Positions 12,430 to 30,829 of a stretch of DNA of 64,000 bases are shown here, piece after piece; positions within the stretch are counted from its first letter, which is position 1, and each line of letters starts with the position of its first letter. The stretch is from Fasciola hepatica (taxonomy: Eukaryota; Platyhelminthes; Trematoda; Plagiorchiida; Fasciolidae): NCBI GenBank assembly GCA_948099385.1, contig CANUEZ040000164.1:4478501-4542500 (forward strand), written 5' to 3'. The notes beneath the pieces were generated by a model. It made no database searches. It worked only from the letters and a program-made list of their open reading frames with translations, and had not been told where the DNA came from. Position numbers and translations under genes: made by a program.

Positions 12430-15400
12430 GTTCTAGACAATGCAATACATAAAAATACATAAATGCAAATGACTTACAGCCAGGTGAGCAACCAATAACA
12501 ACAGCACAGAAAGTTATCCGATAAATCGGGACAGTGCGGTCATAAACGGTCCACTCAGTACGGAGTCATGCGAAACTGTAGCGCAGCACGGTTGCGGTAC
12601 AGATAGTGGATCAAGAAGCGTGAGTGAAACGTTCTGCAAAATTTCCTTACAAAAGGAATGTACAATCATAGAAAAATTGAGTCAGGAACATAACGTAAAA
12701 TGTTCACGCACTATACGTCATAAAAAAGTAAATCTGAACTGTGTCAGTACAGTAGAAACAAAGAATTGGATCACAAGTATTCGAGGTTCATAACGCGTGT
12801 ACATGCTACTCACCAGTAGGACAAGCGAAGATGTCGTCGAAAATACAAATTAAAAATGTAATTTACAAAACCCGTGTTTCATTTGCAGAAGATGACGAGT
12901 CTAATTTCTAACTGATTGTTGCATTTTTCCATTCCTTTATCTCCTTTACTATTCAGTTGCATACGCAAGTCTCACTTTGTTCGCAGTTGACTGAAGTACA
13001 TTATTCCAATTAATTAGGGAACTGTATAGCATAACCGAAAAAAAACATTGATGATCAAAACAATCAACGTATGTTAGAGAACAGAGATGAAATAGTTGAT
13101 CTAGTAACAGATGCACCATATCCAAATTGGCCTTCAGTCGATGACAGTTGTCTCAGTCCGAGTATCTGAAATTTCTATATCAAAATGCGGTGAATATTTT
13201 GTGCAAATTTTCCCCATTCGCAAGTTTGGTTTACTCTCAGGATGATTTTCGAAGTGAGCTTTAATTGAATTTGAATATACTCATACTTTCTCTACCAGCT
13301 TGTTGGAAGAATATTATTAAATGTTGGCAAATCATCCGAAATACTTGCACTTATGAGAAATGTAGCAGCTCTCGTAATTTGACGTTTTCTGATTTCTCTC
13401 GAGAATCACGTTGCATTGTCCGCCTGAGAAAAATGCGGATCACATCGGAATCAGTAAATGGAATAATCAAATTTTCCACACACTCATTCACAAACCGGTC
13501 GGATAAAACTCCGTTTGCAAATCCAGTGGACTACTAGTGTTATGTAAGCCAGCACGACCTCGTTCGTTATGAATGGCCAGGTTATGTTAGTCAATTTAGC
13601 TGCGCCCTTCATAGAAAACCCGAATCAGGTAGTAGCGCATGCATGATTTGATCGCCTATATTCAACCCCCATCACAGCGCGCGTGAATAAATCTTATATA
13701 TTCGACTTGCTGTCCTGAATATGAGAGTCTTCAAAAGAACTTAGTTCTCCTGCAGCGATCGTCAACGGTTCTTGGATTATGGCAGTTCTCCGATTTGTAA
13801 TTCTCAGTAGTAACCTTACTAAGAAATCCAAATAACCACCGGAATGGTAAATTAGGTTGACTCAAAAATATCAATAACACATGATGAATAATTAGTCTGA
13901 ATACAAAATTTTACGTGTCATGATACGTGGTCATATCCTCTTGCCGACAATCACTTGATATATGGACCTCGTGGAAATCCGACACAACAAAATAATCGAA
14001 CGCAGTGGTCTGCTTTTAATTGAATTTCGTCTATCCTATGGACCGACCAAAAGACGATGCTTCCTCTACAAAGGTTGACATGATTTTCGATACATGGTAT
14101 ATGTTTACTTAGTAAAGTTGGCATAACCATTCTGACTACGGATTGAATCTGGACGTCGTATTTTGTCCGAGAACCGGCTTACCATATTGAGACTAATATT
14201 TGCATATTACCAACAATGGGCACATTTCTGGCACTTATTTCATCCAAGGTGCCAACCACGTACAAAACCACATCGGATATGCACTTTGAAACCTGAGGAC
14301 TGCAGTTTCCTATATTACTACGTAGATCGGTTGTACTAGTGAAATTTTCATATTCCCTTTATGCTCTTTGCGTCTAATAAGTGCAAATCAAATGGGATAC
14401 GCTGCACGCACATTTCAAACATGCAATCTGAGGCAATAATATGAGTATGAGTGGTAGGAGATTGGTTTGTACATTAAATGAGATCCATCATTCAGTGTAA
14501 ATGTTTGAACCACTGAGACCATGAGAGCACTGACCGGTTCCATCTGGGACTTGAACCAGGGATGAACACCAAAGAATTGATCCCCTAAACCACCACGCTA
14601 TCCGGACTGACTGTCAAAGGTACATCATCTTGAACGATTATAAACAGTACATTGATATCATCGCTTCAATTTCTCCACCTGAAGTACCAATCGCGATATT
14701 GAACGACACAACTCGTTTAGCAGTGAGGCTATATTTCCTCACGTTTGTTATAAATAATACAGTTTCTATGATCACACGAGCATCTACGATAATTTGACGC
14801 TGATTAATATCAGTCCAGTATCATAGTTGTGTTATGTGCGTCAAACTTGGAAGGAAAACTTGTTGGCACCTGTTTTTCTTGGAGATGCCACAGAATAATC
14901 ATGTCCGGATGTGCTGCAAAATATTCTTGATCCTTAGTTGCAATCATTTTGAGGATCTTGGTGATTGTTCCAACAACATGCAACACGCACACTTTACCCG
15001 ATATATACCAAGAAATTCGTTCAAGTACTCTTGAGGGATGTTGTAAATTGAAGGATGAGCCTGATAAAAAGGATTCTGGACAAGAGCCTTTGAACTTCTC
15101 CCCTTTATCCTACTTGGAAGGTACATAAAGCCAGACGTGAAACCATGGACAACTATCACATGTACTTCGCATTACAGTGCGGGCACCAACTGCGAGTATT
15201 ACGGGCTGTTGGTTTGTGGTTGGATGACTCCCAGATAATGGAATCCCAATTCTTAAGCCTGAGAAAATAAGTTTGTCATGTCGAACGATAAGCACGTACT
15301 AGAATCACCTTCATTCGGTCTGAGCGTTTATTTGTTCGTGTTTAGTTATATTCCTGGATCACTGTTCCCACTAAATTAAACTCGTGATGAGCGCATCAGC

Positions 15401-15920
15401 TGCCTGCCGGACTACCATCGTGATTCACTGAAAGGAAAACATTTCTCCTAAATCTTGACCAACAAATTTCGAGTGCACCAAGTCACCGTTCTTTTTACCC
15501 ACAATCTTTCCTCGCGTACATCAGTGATATGCATCTCAACTCTCCCATTTCAATGTAAGTCCCCGATTTCATTCTAGAACATGCAATGTGCAATTTTTCC
15601 GGTTTCCAATCACTTAGCAAAATCTTGTACAACCTTTACCACTTCCATCCAGTTGCACTGGGGTAAAAACATTGAAATGGTCACTCCACATAGTGCCTTT
15701 CTTCACTTTCACTTCTCCCCGCAGATAACAAGACAAATGACGTCAATGTTTTTACTCCTTTCCGTGATATCAGTCGATCACTCAGTTCTCTGACTCTAAC
15801 TATTTGGACAAGACGGACAGAGAATTTCACTGAAAAAAGGTATGCTCTATCCAATACTTTTAGATAACAATAGTTAACAACCGCCGGTTGTCTAAACAAT
15901 TTAGATTATTTTCCCTACCA
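12430..15920. other. Gene-poor stretch; only a tRNA-like remnant supported
   Basis: I found no supported coding exon here. Minus-strand frames between 14810 and 15300 are open for 60-70 codons in overlapping frames but have no recognisable family and no good splice pairs. A plus-strand frame at 13298-13537 follows a plausible acceptor (TCTCTACCAG) and contains cysteines, but it runs into a stop without a usable donor. Confidence 0.4.
14541..14606 (-). other. tRNA-like sequence (tRNA-derived SINE head or decayed tRNA)
   Basis: On the minus strand, TAGCGTGGTGG (14600-14590) resembles an A box. GGTTCAAGTCC (14557-14547) is a near-perfect B box with complementary CCC...GGG flanks, as in a T-arm. 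The 32-nt spacing is tRNA-like. No clean cloverleaf forms in the D and anticodon arms. It is a different sequence from the head at 10374-10436, so it derives from another tRNA. Confidence 0.5.
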
Positions 15921-15921
15921 G

Positions 15922-16336
15922 GACGTTTTCAGTCCATATACGTATGCTCACACAATTCCATACCCCACAACAATTTCACCCTAATTACGTCTATTCTTTT
16001 ATTTTCCCACGGTCATCGCATTATTCTGTCAGATTCTGTGGTCTTCTGAAAGAACACAGTTATTTCGCAAGATCTGATGAGAATCAACCTTTCTTTCTAA
16101 TCTCTGCTGAAAATCTTATCTTTAAACATAGCGGCAGACATATTCAGCCGTGTGAAAAGTTGACCCAGAACATACTTTTGGGCCATAACCAACCCCCGTA
16201 CACCGAACTTTCTTTCTACTTGTCCTACCCAATGACACGTTATGATTTCCGGGGTATCACTTCAAAGAAAATAGTAGTAGTACCCGAGTTCTGCGCCAAT
16301 CCGGCGAATCCAGAAAAGAATGATGTTGCGACCTAA
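15922..16336 (+). CDS. Candidate terminal exon, unknown protein
   Basis: A pyrimidine-rich acceptor (TTTTCCCTACCAG) ends at 15921 and opens a frame, entered in phase 1 or 2, of 138 codons to a TAA at about 16336. AATAAA follows the stop within about 15 bases, as expected of a last exon. The product is hydrophilic to mixed, contains three cysteines and has no family I recognise. It is longer than most open frames in the surrounding decayed DNA. No partner exon was found upstream, so this could be a chance ORF or part of a degraded gene. Confidence 0.3.
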
Positions 16337-18076
16337 TGTCTTTGAATAAAATGTTAGCACGTGCGCATGAAATTCTTAGAATACAGTACTTTAATCCAGA
16401 ACACTAACAAGTTTTACCAAGTTACGCGCACAGAATCCAAAACCGGTTTCGTATAAAGTTAGCAATTTATTCCCGCCCATAGGAAATGAAAACTTCATTT
16501 GTATAACTTACATATAGTGTTACCGTGCCGAATAGGGAGACCAAAGAAAATGTCACCTTTCATCCGGATACTGTGGGTTGAAAATCACTGAGGGCTTATC
16601 CGCAATAAAGAGACAAACCAATGACTAGTTCTACTGCAATCGAGAATCGACGGTTTTGCCTGTTTCATACACGTGCCTTTAATCAATAATCACACAACGA
16701 TCGATCGTCAGCCCCAATCAATTTTATTGATGTTTCTAGCTTGTTCATATGTACGCGTGAACATAGACGTCATCACTCAGTCAACCAGCATTCAGTCAAT
16801 GCCTATCTAATTTGTGACCCAATGGAACAGAATTTGACACCATTCGGAAGACAAGACGTTATCCGTGGTTTGCCTCAGTCGCTGACAATAACGCATGTCC
16901 CTCAAACTGCATGGTTTAAACGTGTGTGCGAAGAGCAGCTTTCGAATGTTCCTCGTGGGACCCACTGTATATCGATACTCTTTTCACTAGCAATATTATA
17001 AATTCAGACGTTCAAATGTGCACCCAAGCTCAAAAAGCACATTCTAAATGATAAAAAATTGAGTGTATGATGTTCACATATAGTACCGAATGTCATTCTA
17101 GATTTGGATCGCGGACTATCGTAGTTGGAATTTTCAAAATGTCGGACTATTCTAGGTTGAAGATGTCTATCGTGATTCAAAGACGGCGAAGCAGATGGTC
17201 ACGTACCACATGGAATCAGTGTCCACAGCCTGTTCTGTGAATGTTGTTGATCCAGCGGTGTAGCTCACGAGATATGAAAATCTGGGTATGAATATCGAAG
17301 GTAACCGAAACCGGATGTCTGTCGAGCTAAGAGACAATGCACTGGCACCAACCGTATTACCACACCGAAACTATTGTAGCATTCGGTTTAACTTTTTCAG
17401 AACCATGGTTTTCAGTTATATCTGGTAGTATGAGGTAGATTTGGAATGTGAGTTAGTTCTTTCCAATTCAACCGAGAATCATTATGAGATGAGGAAATCA
17501 AACAAAAGATCAGAACAATGGAACGGATCTAGTGAGAGAAAAAAGACTAATGGCGTGATAGTTAGCAACGGTAAAATAATAAGCTGAATAAAACATCGTT
17601 GGATAACACATTCGAACTATTCATATTGAATGTCCGTAATCATTTGGAACATGAATGAAAACGTCATATGAGCATGAGACCCCGAAAGACGAATTCGAAC
17701 ATTCCACTGAGAATTCTGGGAGACATCACGCATATTCATTACATTATCAGGCAAGAAATAAAGGTATAGTGTTCCTCTCAGTAATTTTCTCGAGCCAGTT
17801 CATGATGTAAACACCAGGTATATTAACCATGTGCCCTTATATATTAAGGCAAAATAGATTATATTTCTGTGTTTATGTTGAGCGGTATTTGGTAATTCGG
17901 AATAAACAGTGAGCAAAACTGCCGTCAGGCTGTGTCTGAAATTTCAAACAAGAGGTATGTTCATCGACTTTCTGTTTGTACTTTGAAGATTTCTCATCGA
18001 CGATGAATCACTAGCTAACTACGGTAACAGTTTGGGGTGTCCTAGAAATTATTTTCTCATTCAAGTTTCCTAGCAG

Positions 18077-18420
18077 TTCCGGAATGAAACAGCCGTGTTG
18101 AAATGCACGGACATGGGACCCGGATTCCAACATATGTTCGGGGGCTCAATGGTTTACTCGTTAGAAAAGGCACATGTAAATATAGCACTGAACAAAAAGG
18201 ACAAATGTTGGTGGGTCGGAACTACTGTTCATTTCATGACCTTCAATAAAACCCTTGAAATTCAACGATCTGGATTGAACATCACTCTCAGAAAAGGGAC
18301 TACGGGATCGATTTTTGAACTAAGTACCGCGCACTGGAGTCATTCTATATTTCAACTTTATTTATTGGACTATGACCAACTTTGTACTTATCAGAATCGG
18401 ATTCCCTCCGGTTATTATTC
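18077..18420 (+). CDS. Candidate internal exon, unknown (possibly extracellular) protein
   Basis: A good acceptor (TTCAAGTTTCCTAGCAG) and a good donor (GTAAGC at 18421) bound a fully open 344-nt frame starting in phase 0; the only stop is formed by the donor itself. The product starts FRNETAVLKCTDMG, has three cysteines and several N-glycosylation sequons (NKT, NIT), and looks like beta-rich extracellular sequence. I do not recognise the family and could not find neighbouring exons. It lies directly 5' of a decayed RTE element, so its gene may be disrupted. Confidence 0.4.
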
Positions 18421-18499
18421 GTAAGCGAAACCATCTGTGCCACTTTCGATTGCTCAATGGTCGATAGTTTACGCACAAAAATCATCACGAGGTGCATTA

Positions 18500-19440
18500 T
18501 TGCACAAATCTAGCTTGCTTTGTTAGTTATTCACAATGCTATTGATTAGTTCGATAGAATACTGCATCTGTTTTTATAGTACAAGGGTATGCCAGATAAA
18601 CTCGTTATTTCTTACACTGCTTGCATACACAAAGCCGAAGTCAAATTCGTGCTTACGGTGATCTTCCACTCGAGTATATTAGGGAAAGTGATGTTCGACA
18701 GGGTTTTCTCTTCCACCATTACACTGACAATGTTTTCCAATGAATCGACTCATGAGATGGCTCTATTCTCTTTTGAGAAAAGTAGTATCTGATAAAGTGT
18801 TTTATCGCACAAACAAAAGAGGTGTTTGGCTTTTGCAATTTTCAGTTGTCTGTGGCGCCGTCGTTAAATCCGATTGTCTGTCAAAGTTCGAGTGCACACT
18901 GCGGTGGTTAGATCTTACCTTCTATACGGCTCAGAAACATTTCCCATGAAGTTTGAGGATAGACGAAGACTGCTGGCATTCGAGTATTGTTTTCTCCGAA
19001 GCACTGCCTGAATATGGGGAGAAAATCATGTCAGCAGTGCTGAGGTTGAATGGGGACTTTTGAGAACCAGAGAATAGTCTCTGGATCAAGTAGCGAATCC
19101 AAACAGATCAAGGTGATTGTAATTTGTTACGCATGCACACTGATTAGCATCATTGATTTACGCTGTTTTCCAAGGCAGATGGTGGTTGGAAAGTAAGTCG
19201 AGATGGCCAGTCCATAACATGGCAGAGAGGTATGAAAAACGTGACCAGTGGACTTGGTCACGTAGGATGTGTTGGAATTCCGGTTTGGGGTTTAGGTGAC
19301 CCGCAAACAGATGGCTGGGGATATTAGGTGATATGACGAGACTTTGCGGCCAGCGGCTTAGTTGCATTCGAAATCCTTCCTTGTTTTCGAGATTTCCACT
19401 TCTTACGTCTCTTCGGTTGTTTTGCACTTCATGCTTTCAT
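18500..19440 (+). mobile_element. RTE-type retrotransposon remnant, copy A (RT C-terminal half)
   Basis: The reading starts with AIDSVDR-like and KGMPDKL blocks (RT fingers/palm). It continues through the position of the 'GvRQGCpLSPfLFNf' block to MALFSFEKSS, then jumps to LWRRR-stop-IRLSVKVRVHTAVV. Next come SYLLYGSETFPMKFEDRRRL, LAFEYCFLRSTA and IWGENHVSSAEV, the diagnostic C-terminal blocks of RTE/SR2-type RTs. The segment with the catalytic [FY]xDD is missing between MALFSFEKSS and LWRRR. Several stops are present. The copy is collinear with the reverse complement of copy C (sum of paired coordinates about 58,765-58,811) and forms the diverged outer part of the inverted duplication. Confidence 0.8.
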
Positions 19441-19890
19441 TCGTTTGAGCCACGACTCGATGATACTGGAAGATGGCAACTGAGGTAATATATTTTGTTG
19501 AACTGAACTGCACCGAACTGATTGAGTGACATCTATTTATGAAGTGCTCGAGCATGGGAAATATGAATTTGCAAATTCCGTTGTCTCGAAGGGTCACTGC
19601 ATTATCAGGGATAAACTTCAAGCTTATCCTGATTCGTGGATTGAAATACCACGTAAACGAGTTGGTTTCATCCGAAGTGAAATGCTGCTCTATTTGGCCT
19701 GGTGATGACTTCGAGTCAAACTCTAAGCTTTTATTCCAAACGATGGGTGGGTGCTTCTATTCATGTTTAATGAATGGAGTCTTCAGTTTGGTAAGGTCAT
19801 AAACGTGGTTCTGGAATCATTCGAACATCAGTCAGTTGAAAATAAAAACTCATACATCGTCAGCCAGCGTGAAAAGGAAAATATGGTAGA

Positions 19891-25338
<5,448 letters not shown>

Positions 25339-25619
25339 CTACCTCCGAAGCATTGCCCGCGATGCTGGGTCTAGGGCACTGATAGCCGCCCATTCAACAG
25401 AGTGGTCGCTCTAAACCGCCCCTGGTTGCCTGGACATTTTTTTGTGTAAGCCTGCTTATCATTCATTATTCCGCACTCTATTTGCACGTAGGAAACTGAA
25501 AAATGAAAAGTCCTAGGATGTCACACCTCTTTCAATGACCACCTGAAATGTTCATCTGTAATTTGGGCCCTTACTTTTGCACTGGTCTTTGATTCATTGA
25601 TATCAACTTTGATTCTAAG

Positions 25620-25623
<4 letters not shown>

Positions 25624-25664
<41 letters not shown>
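25624..25664. repeat. (AT)n microsatellite
   Basis: About 20 uninterrupted AT dinucleotides, about 290 bp inside the left inner junction of the inverted duplication. Confidence 0.95.
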
Positions 25665-25668
<4 letters not shown>

Positions 25669-25699
25669 GTTAGTAATCAATACACCAATCATCGAGGCA

Positions 25700-28600
25700 C
25701 TTGTGCTGTGTGATCATTCCAAAATAAACAATGTGCACTTTGTTCAGCCAAAATGGTTCCAGTATATTTGTGCACTCAGTATTATATTTCGACCGTGGAT
25801 AGGTGTGAAAAGGGGTTGTTGAACGTCGATTACACTAAGGAAAGTACTTGGGCTACTACAGAATTCGTCGGGGTGGGAGGAGGTGCATCTCAGGAAATAA
25901 TTTTGTTAATTACTTGAAGAAAATCGACTGTCAGTCAGAGGAATAATACCAATCCATTAGTGAATGTATGCTCATAAATATGTGTCCGTAATATTTCTAT
26001 TTGGTAATATTTCAAAACTTTTGGTCCCTACGTGCCTCGGTGAATCTCCTGCGGAATTTCACCAACCCAATGGGTCAAACATTTGAAAATCCTTATCAAG
26101 AAAATATGCAACGTGGATCAATCGTAAACACTGCAATTAGGAATCAACTTCATGTTTGGGTCGGCTAAACAAAATACCCGATAGTACTCACACGAATTTG
26201 TTTGATTACTTGAAAATTTTAATTTCGAAATGCAAGTTCGTAGTGGTCAATTGAAGTCTTCTTCGTTGATCGCTTACCATATTTGTTCACGTAAATCAAA
26301 ACTTCCAGTTTGCAGTACTCGGCAATACTAACTCGCGACGCAACCAATCAATTGTCAACTATCGAAGTCTAGTTTTGCGTTCTGAAAACTTCGGCGCAAT
26401 TACCGTGCGAAAATCGGATTTCATTCTATACTCTGCCACCTACTGTGTTCATTGATGTTCTATGGTACGACAATCACTTGATTCAACAGGTTGACAGAAC
26501 GATGTGAATGTCAGACAACAACGTGACAGAGACGGAGTGTAGCTCATGATGACCTACACATTTTGCAGTACTAAATATAGAATATTATTATGGTTGTTTA
26601 ATTTATTAGGTAACTCAATTGAAAATACTGGACTGAGAAAGGATGAATGGCTTATGGAAAATCCTAAATGAGCTATGCAATCTATCAGAAGCATTCGGTA
26701 TCATACCTTATTTTCTACCCGATTTTCCATACTGTGCCTGACTGACTATGCGCGCGTTATTATTTCCAACCAACTGATGTTCAAATAATTTCGAAACCAT
26801 ATTCCTGGTGTTTCCATTCTGAAGACTTCATTCTCCAAACATGAATAGAAGCACCTACTCATCGTATGGAATGGGAGCTTTCATTTGACTCGAAGTCAAT
26901 ACCAGGCCAAATAGAGCAGCATTTCACTTCGGATTAAACCAACTCGTTTACGTGGTATTTCAATCCACGAATCAGGATAAGCTTGAAGTTTATCCCTGAT
27001 AATGCAGTGACCATTCGAGACAACGGAAATTGCAAGTTCATATTTTCCATGCTCGAGCACTTCATAAATATGTCAATCAATCAGTTCGGTTCATTTCATC
27101 GAACACCTAACCTAAATATTCGATGCCCTCTTTTCGGATGCTTTATTTCAGCATCATCACGTCGAGGCACAAATGAATGGAAGCATGAAGTGAATAGAGC
27201 CGAAGCAAGGTAAGAAGTGTTATTCAGGAATACAAAGAAGGATTTCGAATGCAACTACGCCACTGGCCGCGGAGCCTCATCCTATTACCTGATATATCCA
27301 GTCATTTGGCTGCAGCTCACGTGAACCCCAAACTGGAAGTCTAACACATCCTACGTGGCCAAGTCCATTGATCATGGTTTTCATACCTCTCTACCATGTC
27401 ATGGACTGATCACCTCTACATACCTTCCAACCACTTTTCGCCGGGGAAGTATAACGGGGTGCAAGCGTAACACATCGCAATTACCTCAACGTGTTTCGAT
27501 TCACTTCTTGATCCAATGACGCACCTCTGGTTCCTAACATTCCACATTGGACCTCAGCATCGCTGATTAGGTGTTCCCACCACTTTCAGACAATGCTACA
27601 AAAGGCAACAATGCTCGAACACTGACAGTCTTCGCCTATCCTCTAACCTTATCGGACATGTTTCTGAGCCGTATAGAAGGTAAGATCTAAAAGCTGCAGT
27701 GTGCACTCGACACTTGACAGACAATCGGATGTGACGACGTCGGACCAGGTAAATGTGTACAGGATAACACCTTATCAGATGCTACTTTCCTCAAACGAGA
27801 ACAAAGCCATCTCAGCAATCGATTTATTTGTATGATTGAAAGGGGAAGGGCGGATGAGAGCAACATCAATTTCAGTGATATACTGGATGAAAGATAACTG
27901 TAAGCACGAATTTGAATTTGGGCTATTGTATGTAGGCTTTAGGAAAGTGAGATGAATTTATCTGGCGCGCCCTTCAATGAGAGGAAACCCCAGAGAACTG
28001 TGCAACTGACTGATTCGAGCACCACCTTCAGATAGAGGAAGATATAGTTTGTAATCCTATAGTAGATTTGTCTGTGTTCTATGATTTACAAAATCGTGAA
28101 GATGTGACTGATTCAGCCCCGAGCTGGTCTGAAACCGGCATGATTATCACGTCTGTGAATTTCGCGAGTTCTGGATATTCCATAAAGAATATTCGCGGTA
28201 ATCAATTTGGATCCGATACTTATCAAGCTAATTTCTCTTTGACTTTCACAACAGGACCTGTCAGCTTCCATGTGAATTAGCACAATTGCTTATTCACACC
28301 ATTGCCGGGGAATCAATTCACTAATTCAGTTTACCCGGAGGGGTTTTGTTTAATCCGAAACCAAAGCTTGGCGTTTGTCCTTGGGGAAGGCTGGAGTAAA
28401 CCTATCCATTCCAGTGGATTTGTGCCTTCTCAAGTAATTTTCTTCCGGATAAGTTCCATTTCTGATGAAAAACTGATGTACACATGCATTGGTTCTTCTG
28501 GGTGCTGAACATCCGGCTGCATCAATAACTGTGTAGACAGCTCTGTCGGAAAAGCAAGTGGGCTGTTCTTTTATCAACGCAACCGCGCAGAACGGGTGAC

Positions 28601-29365
28601 CTTGATTTGGGTGCAACTATGAACGAGAAATAAACATAAGCGAGCACGTATCAGGTTGTGATCTTAGTACACAAGCCTTAACCAAAATGAACGGCAATCT
28701 TTACCTGATCCACACCACCGGTTACCAATCACAATATGGTCAACCTGAGTCCAACATTGGGGAAAAATAGGAGGACACCATGTGAGTGAATGCCGCTTCT
28801 TATGGCAGACGTCCGTACCCAACAGAGACGACCGCCGCTGTCGATGTGATCTGCCAGGATAGAAAACCAGCCTCCAATATGCCATCCGAAATTACCCAAA
28901 TGGCTAACTTGATAGTTCGGATCATCACCAGGGACAATCAATTTCGTTAAAAGCACCCTTCTAAGCAGTTGAGAAAAACTGTGGTAGAACTCATCCTTGG
29001 TCTCAGAGGAACTACAGCCAGTGGACACATACACAAAAACAACAAACAAGCATCGACGCTCAAGTGTGTTGTTGTTGACACTTACGGAACTGACCAATCG
29101 AACTGCACACAATCGGCTGTTGATTGGGATCCAGTCAAATCAATCCCAGCTTCGGCCTTATACCGATCACTAAACACCGGACCACCTGACAAGCAAAGAG
29201 TGAAGTGAGAGTGTGGGGCCGTATCTGGAATGCGAATAGTGATCACATAAGTGAGGTCTTGCATACGTGTTTCGTGGCTCCAGTAAACATCCATTTCAAA
29301 AGTGTCGAGTGTTCTAGTGGAAGCAGCCAGTTGCCCTATCTGACGTAGTGTACAGACTTTGAATG
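25700..29365 (-). mobile_element. RTE-type retrotransposon remnant, copy B (endonuclease + RT)
   Basis: This is the most complete RTE copy. On the minus strand from 29365 the endonuclease (APE-type) N-terminus reads FKVCTLRQIGQLAAS, then HETRMQD (the catalytic Glu region). A GDxN-equivalent region follows (VPGDDPNYQVSHLG), then LTWCPPIFPQCWTQVDHIVI and NRWCGSGKDCRSFW, matching the family's 'LTWrPP...WTQIDHI.I..RWRgS..DCRSFW'. The final SDH is lost. RT follows: YLRRHKSTGMDRFTPAFPKD, RSCCESQREISLISIGSKL, AGFRPARG, KGAPDKFISL, then a block ending MALFSFEESS. It then jumps to VRRRHIRLSVKCRVHTAAF and YLLYGSET. The RT active-site segment is absent. The 3' tail runs to about 26.2 kb, and weaker homology to the arms continues to about 25.7 kb. 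Many stops and frameshifts; inactive. Confidence 0.85.
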
Positions 29366-29369
29366 CAGG

Positions 29370-30630
29370 TTATTGAGGTGAGCACTTGGGGTTTATGAAG
29401 TGAGTTTGATGTATGCCCAAATCCTGAATTATTGTTTTCTTCACAGCCATGATTATCCGTAGTGTTTTGCATCGATTATAAATTGAAAGAGTGGAATTTG
29501 GTACAACGATTTCTAGAAAAGATGCCGGTGGTTCCAGGGCAAACCATATGTTGCGGTTGTCCATACAGCAGATGGATTTTTTTGGTAACCATAATCGGAG
29601 TCTTTGACTAGAAAGTCTTACGCACAATGCAGTGGTTTGTTAACCCAACACACGGACGTGATAGAAGCTCCAGTGTAAGAACTTATCCTGGTCTGTCGCA
29701 TGAGACCTGTTTGTTGCACGCATTCTGTCTTGTCTTCGCTGATGTTTTGTCATAGATCTGCCTTACCGGATTCAGTCCCTAACACCATGCACCCAGTGGA
29801 GCAAGCGCGAAGCGGGTTGAACTATATTTATTGGGTCGGCGGTTGTCTGGCTTGGACGGCGTACAATAGCTGCCCAATGAAGCGTGTCGAGTTCTCCCAC
29901 AGTGAAAATAAACTCCAGGTACTCCTATCCGAAGCCCACCTACTGGAGCTTTTCTGACCGGCTAACCTCTACTCTTTGTGTTTATTCACTGACGTATCTT
30001 CTCCAGGGGCAAGGCGTTTGGAACTAGATGTTATGCAGCAAACTGCTTCAGAGATTGGATTTCGTCTGGGCCCTACCCATCAACCTGACAGGCGTGACTG
30101 CTTCTCGGTCTTAAGGAAAAAATTCTGCATAGCACTTTTGATTAAGGAGGCACGCAAGTTGTCGCACTAAGTCAAGGTGCAGTCTCAGCTTGATGGGTGT
30201 TAGTTAGTAGAAGAGGGTCAAGTATTTTCTTCTTTTTAACATCCGATCACAGGGCTGAAGTGGCTCTGCGAGATTAGATACCACTCGTCAGTCGAACATC
30301 AGCGGTGAGACTTAGAAGTTCATGCAGTGTGAGTGGCCACCGTCCCGATAGGCCTTTTCGTCTGCCCATTCCGCGTGTTACAGCCCAGATGCAATCAAAA
30401 ACAATTTTTATCAATGTAGCCACAACATTTTACGTAAAGCAAGATGAGCTGATACCGTGATTTTGGGTTAGGGATTTGAATGTACGAGTCCATTGACTGT
30501 GACCGAACAAGGCAAATTAAACAGGCACTTAAACGTTAGATTCCAGTCACTCGGATTAGGTGGAATGTTGTTTTGCTGTGAAATCTGGCCAATACATGTT
30601 CTTCAATAGTACGAAATTGTGACGCCCCAT
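29370..30630. other. No supported gene
   Basis: This stretch separates the endonuclease start of RTE copy B from a BEL/Pao fragment. Open frames of 60-85 codons occur on both strands without recognisable motifs. Parts may be 5' UTR of copy B or decayed Pao sequence upstream of the protease end. Confidence 0.45.
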
Positions 30631-30829
30631 TCTCAGGTGCGCTACACGGCGTCCACCCCCTCCCAGTCAACAGTGGATCCAAATGGACCACATATGCCAT
30701 ATTCAACTCGATGCATACCACTTCATGAGAATATGGCTGATAATGCTTCCTTGGAGCAGGTTATTTGTGCATCGAAAATCAACATCACTGATAGGTTCTG
30801 ACGTACCAGAGGCTCACTAGGTTTTGGAG

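Noticed and set aside
16741..17001. 86-codon frame after an acceptor-like TTTCTAG
   Set aside because: No donor, no recognisable domain and the product ends in a short hydrophobic stretch. Weaker than the two exon candidates listed.
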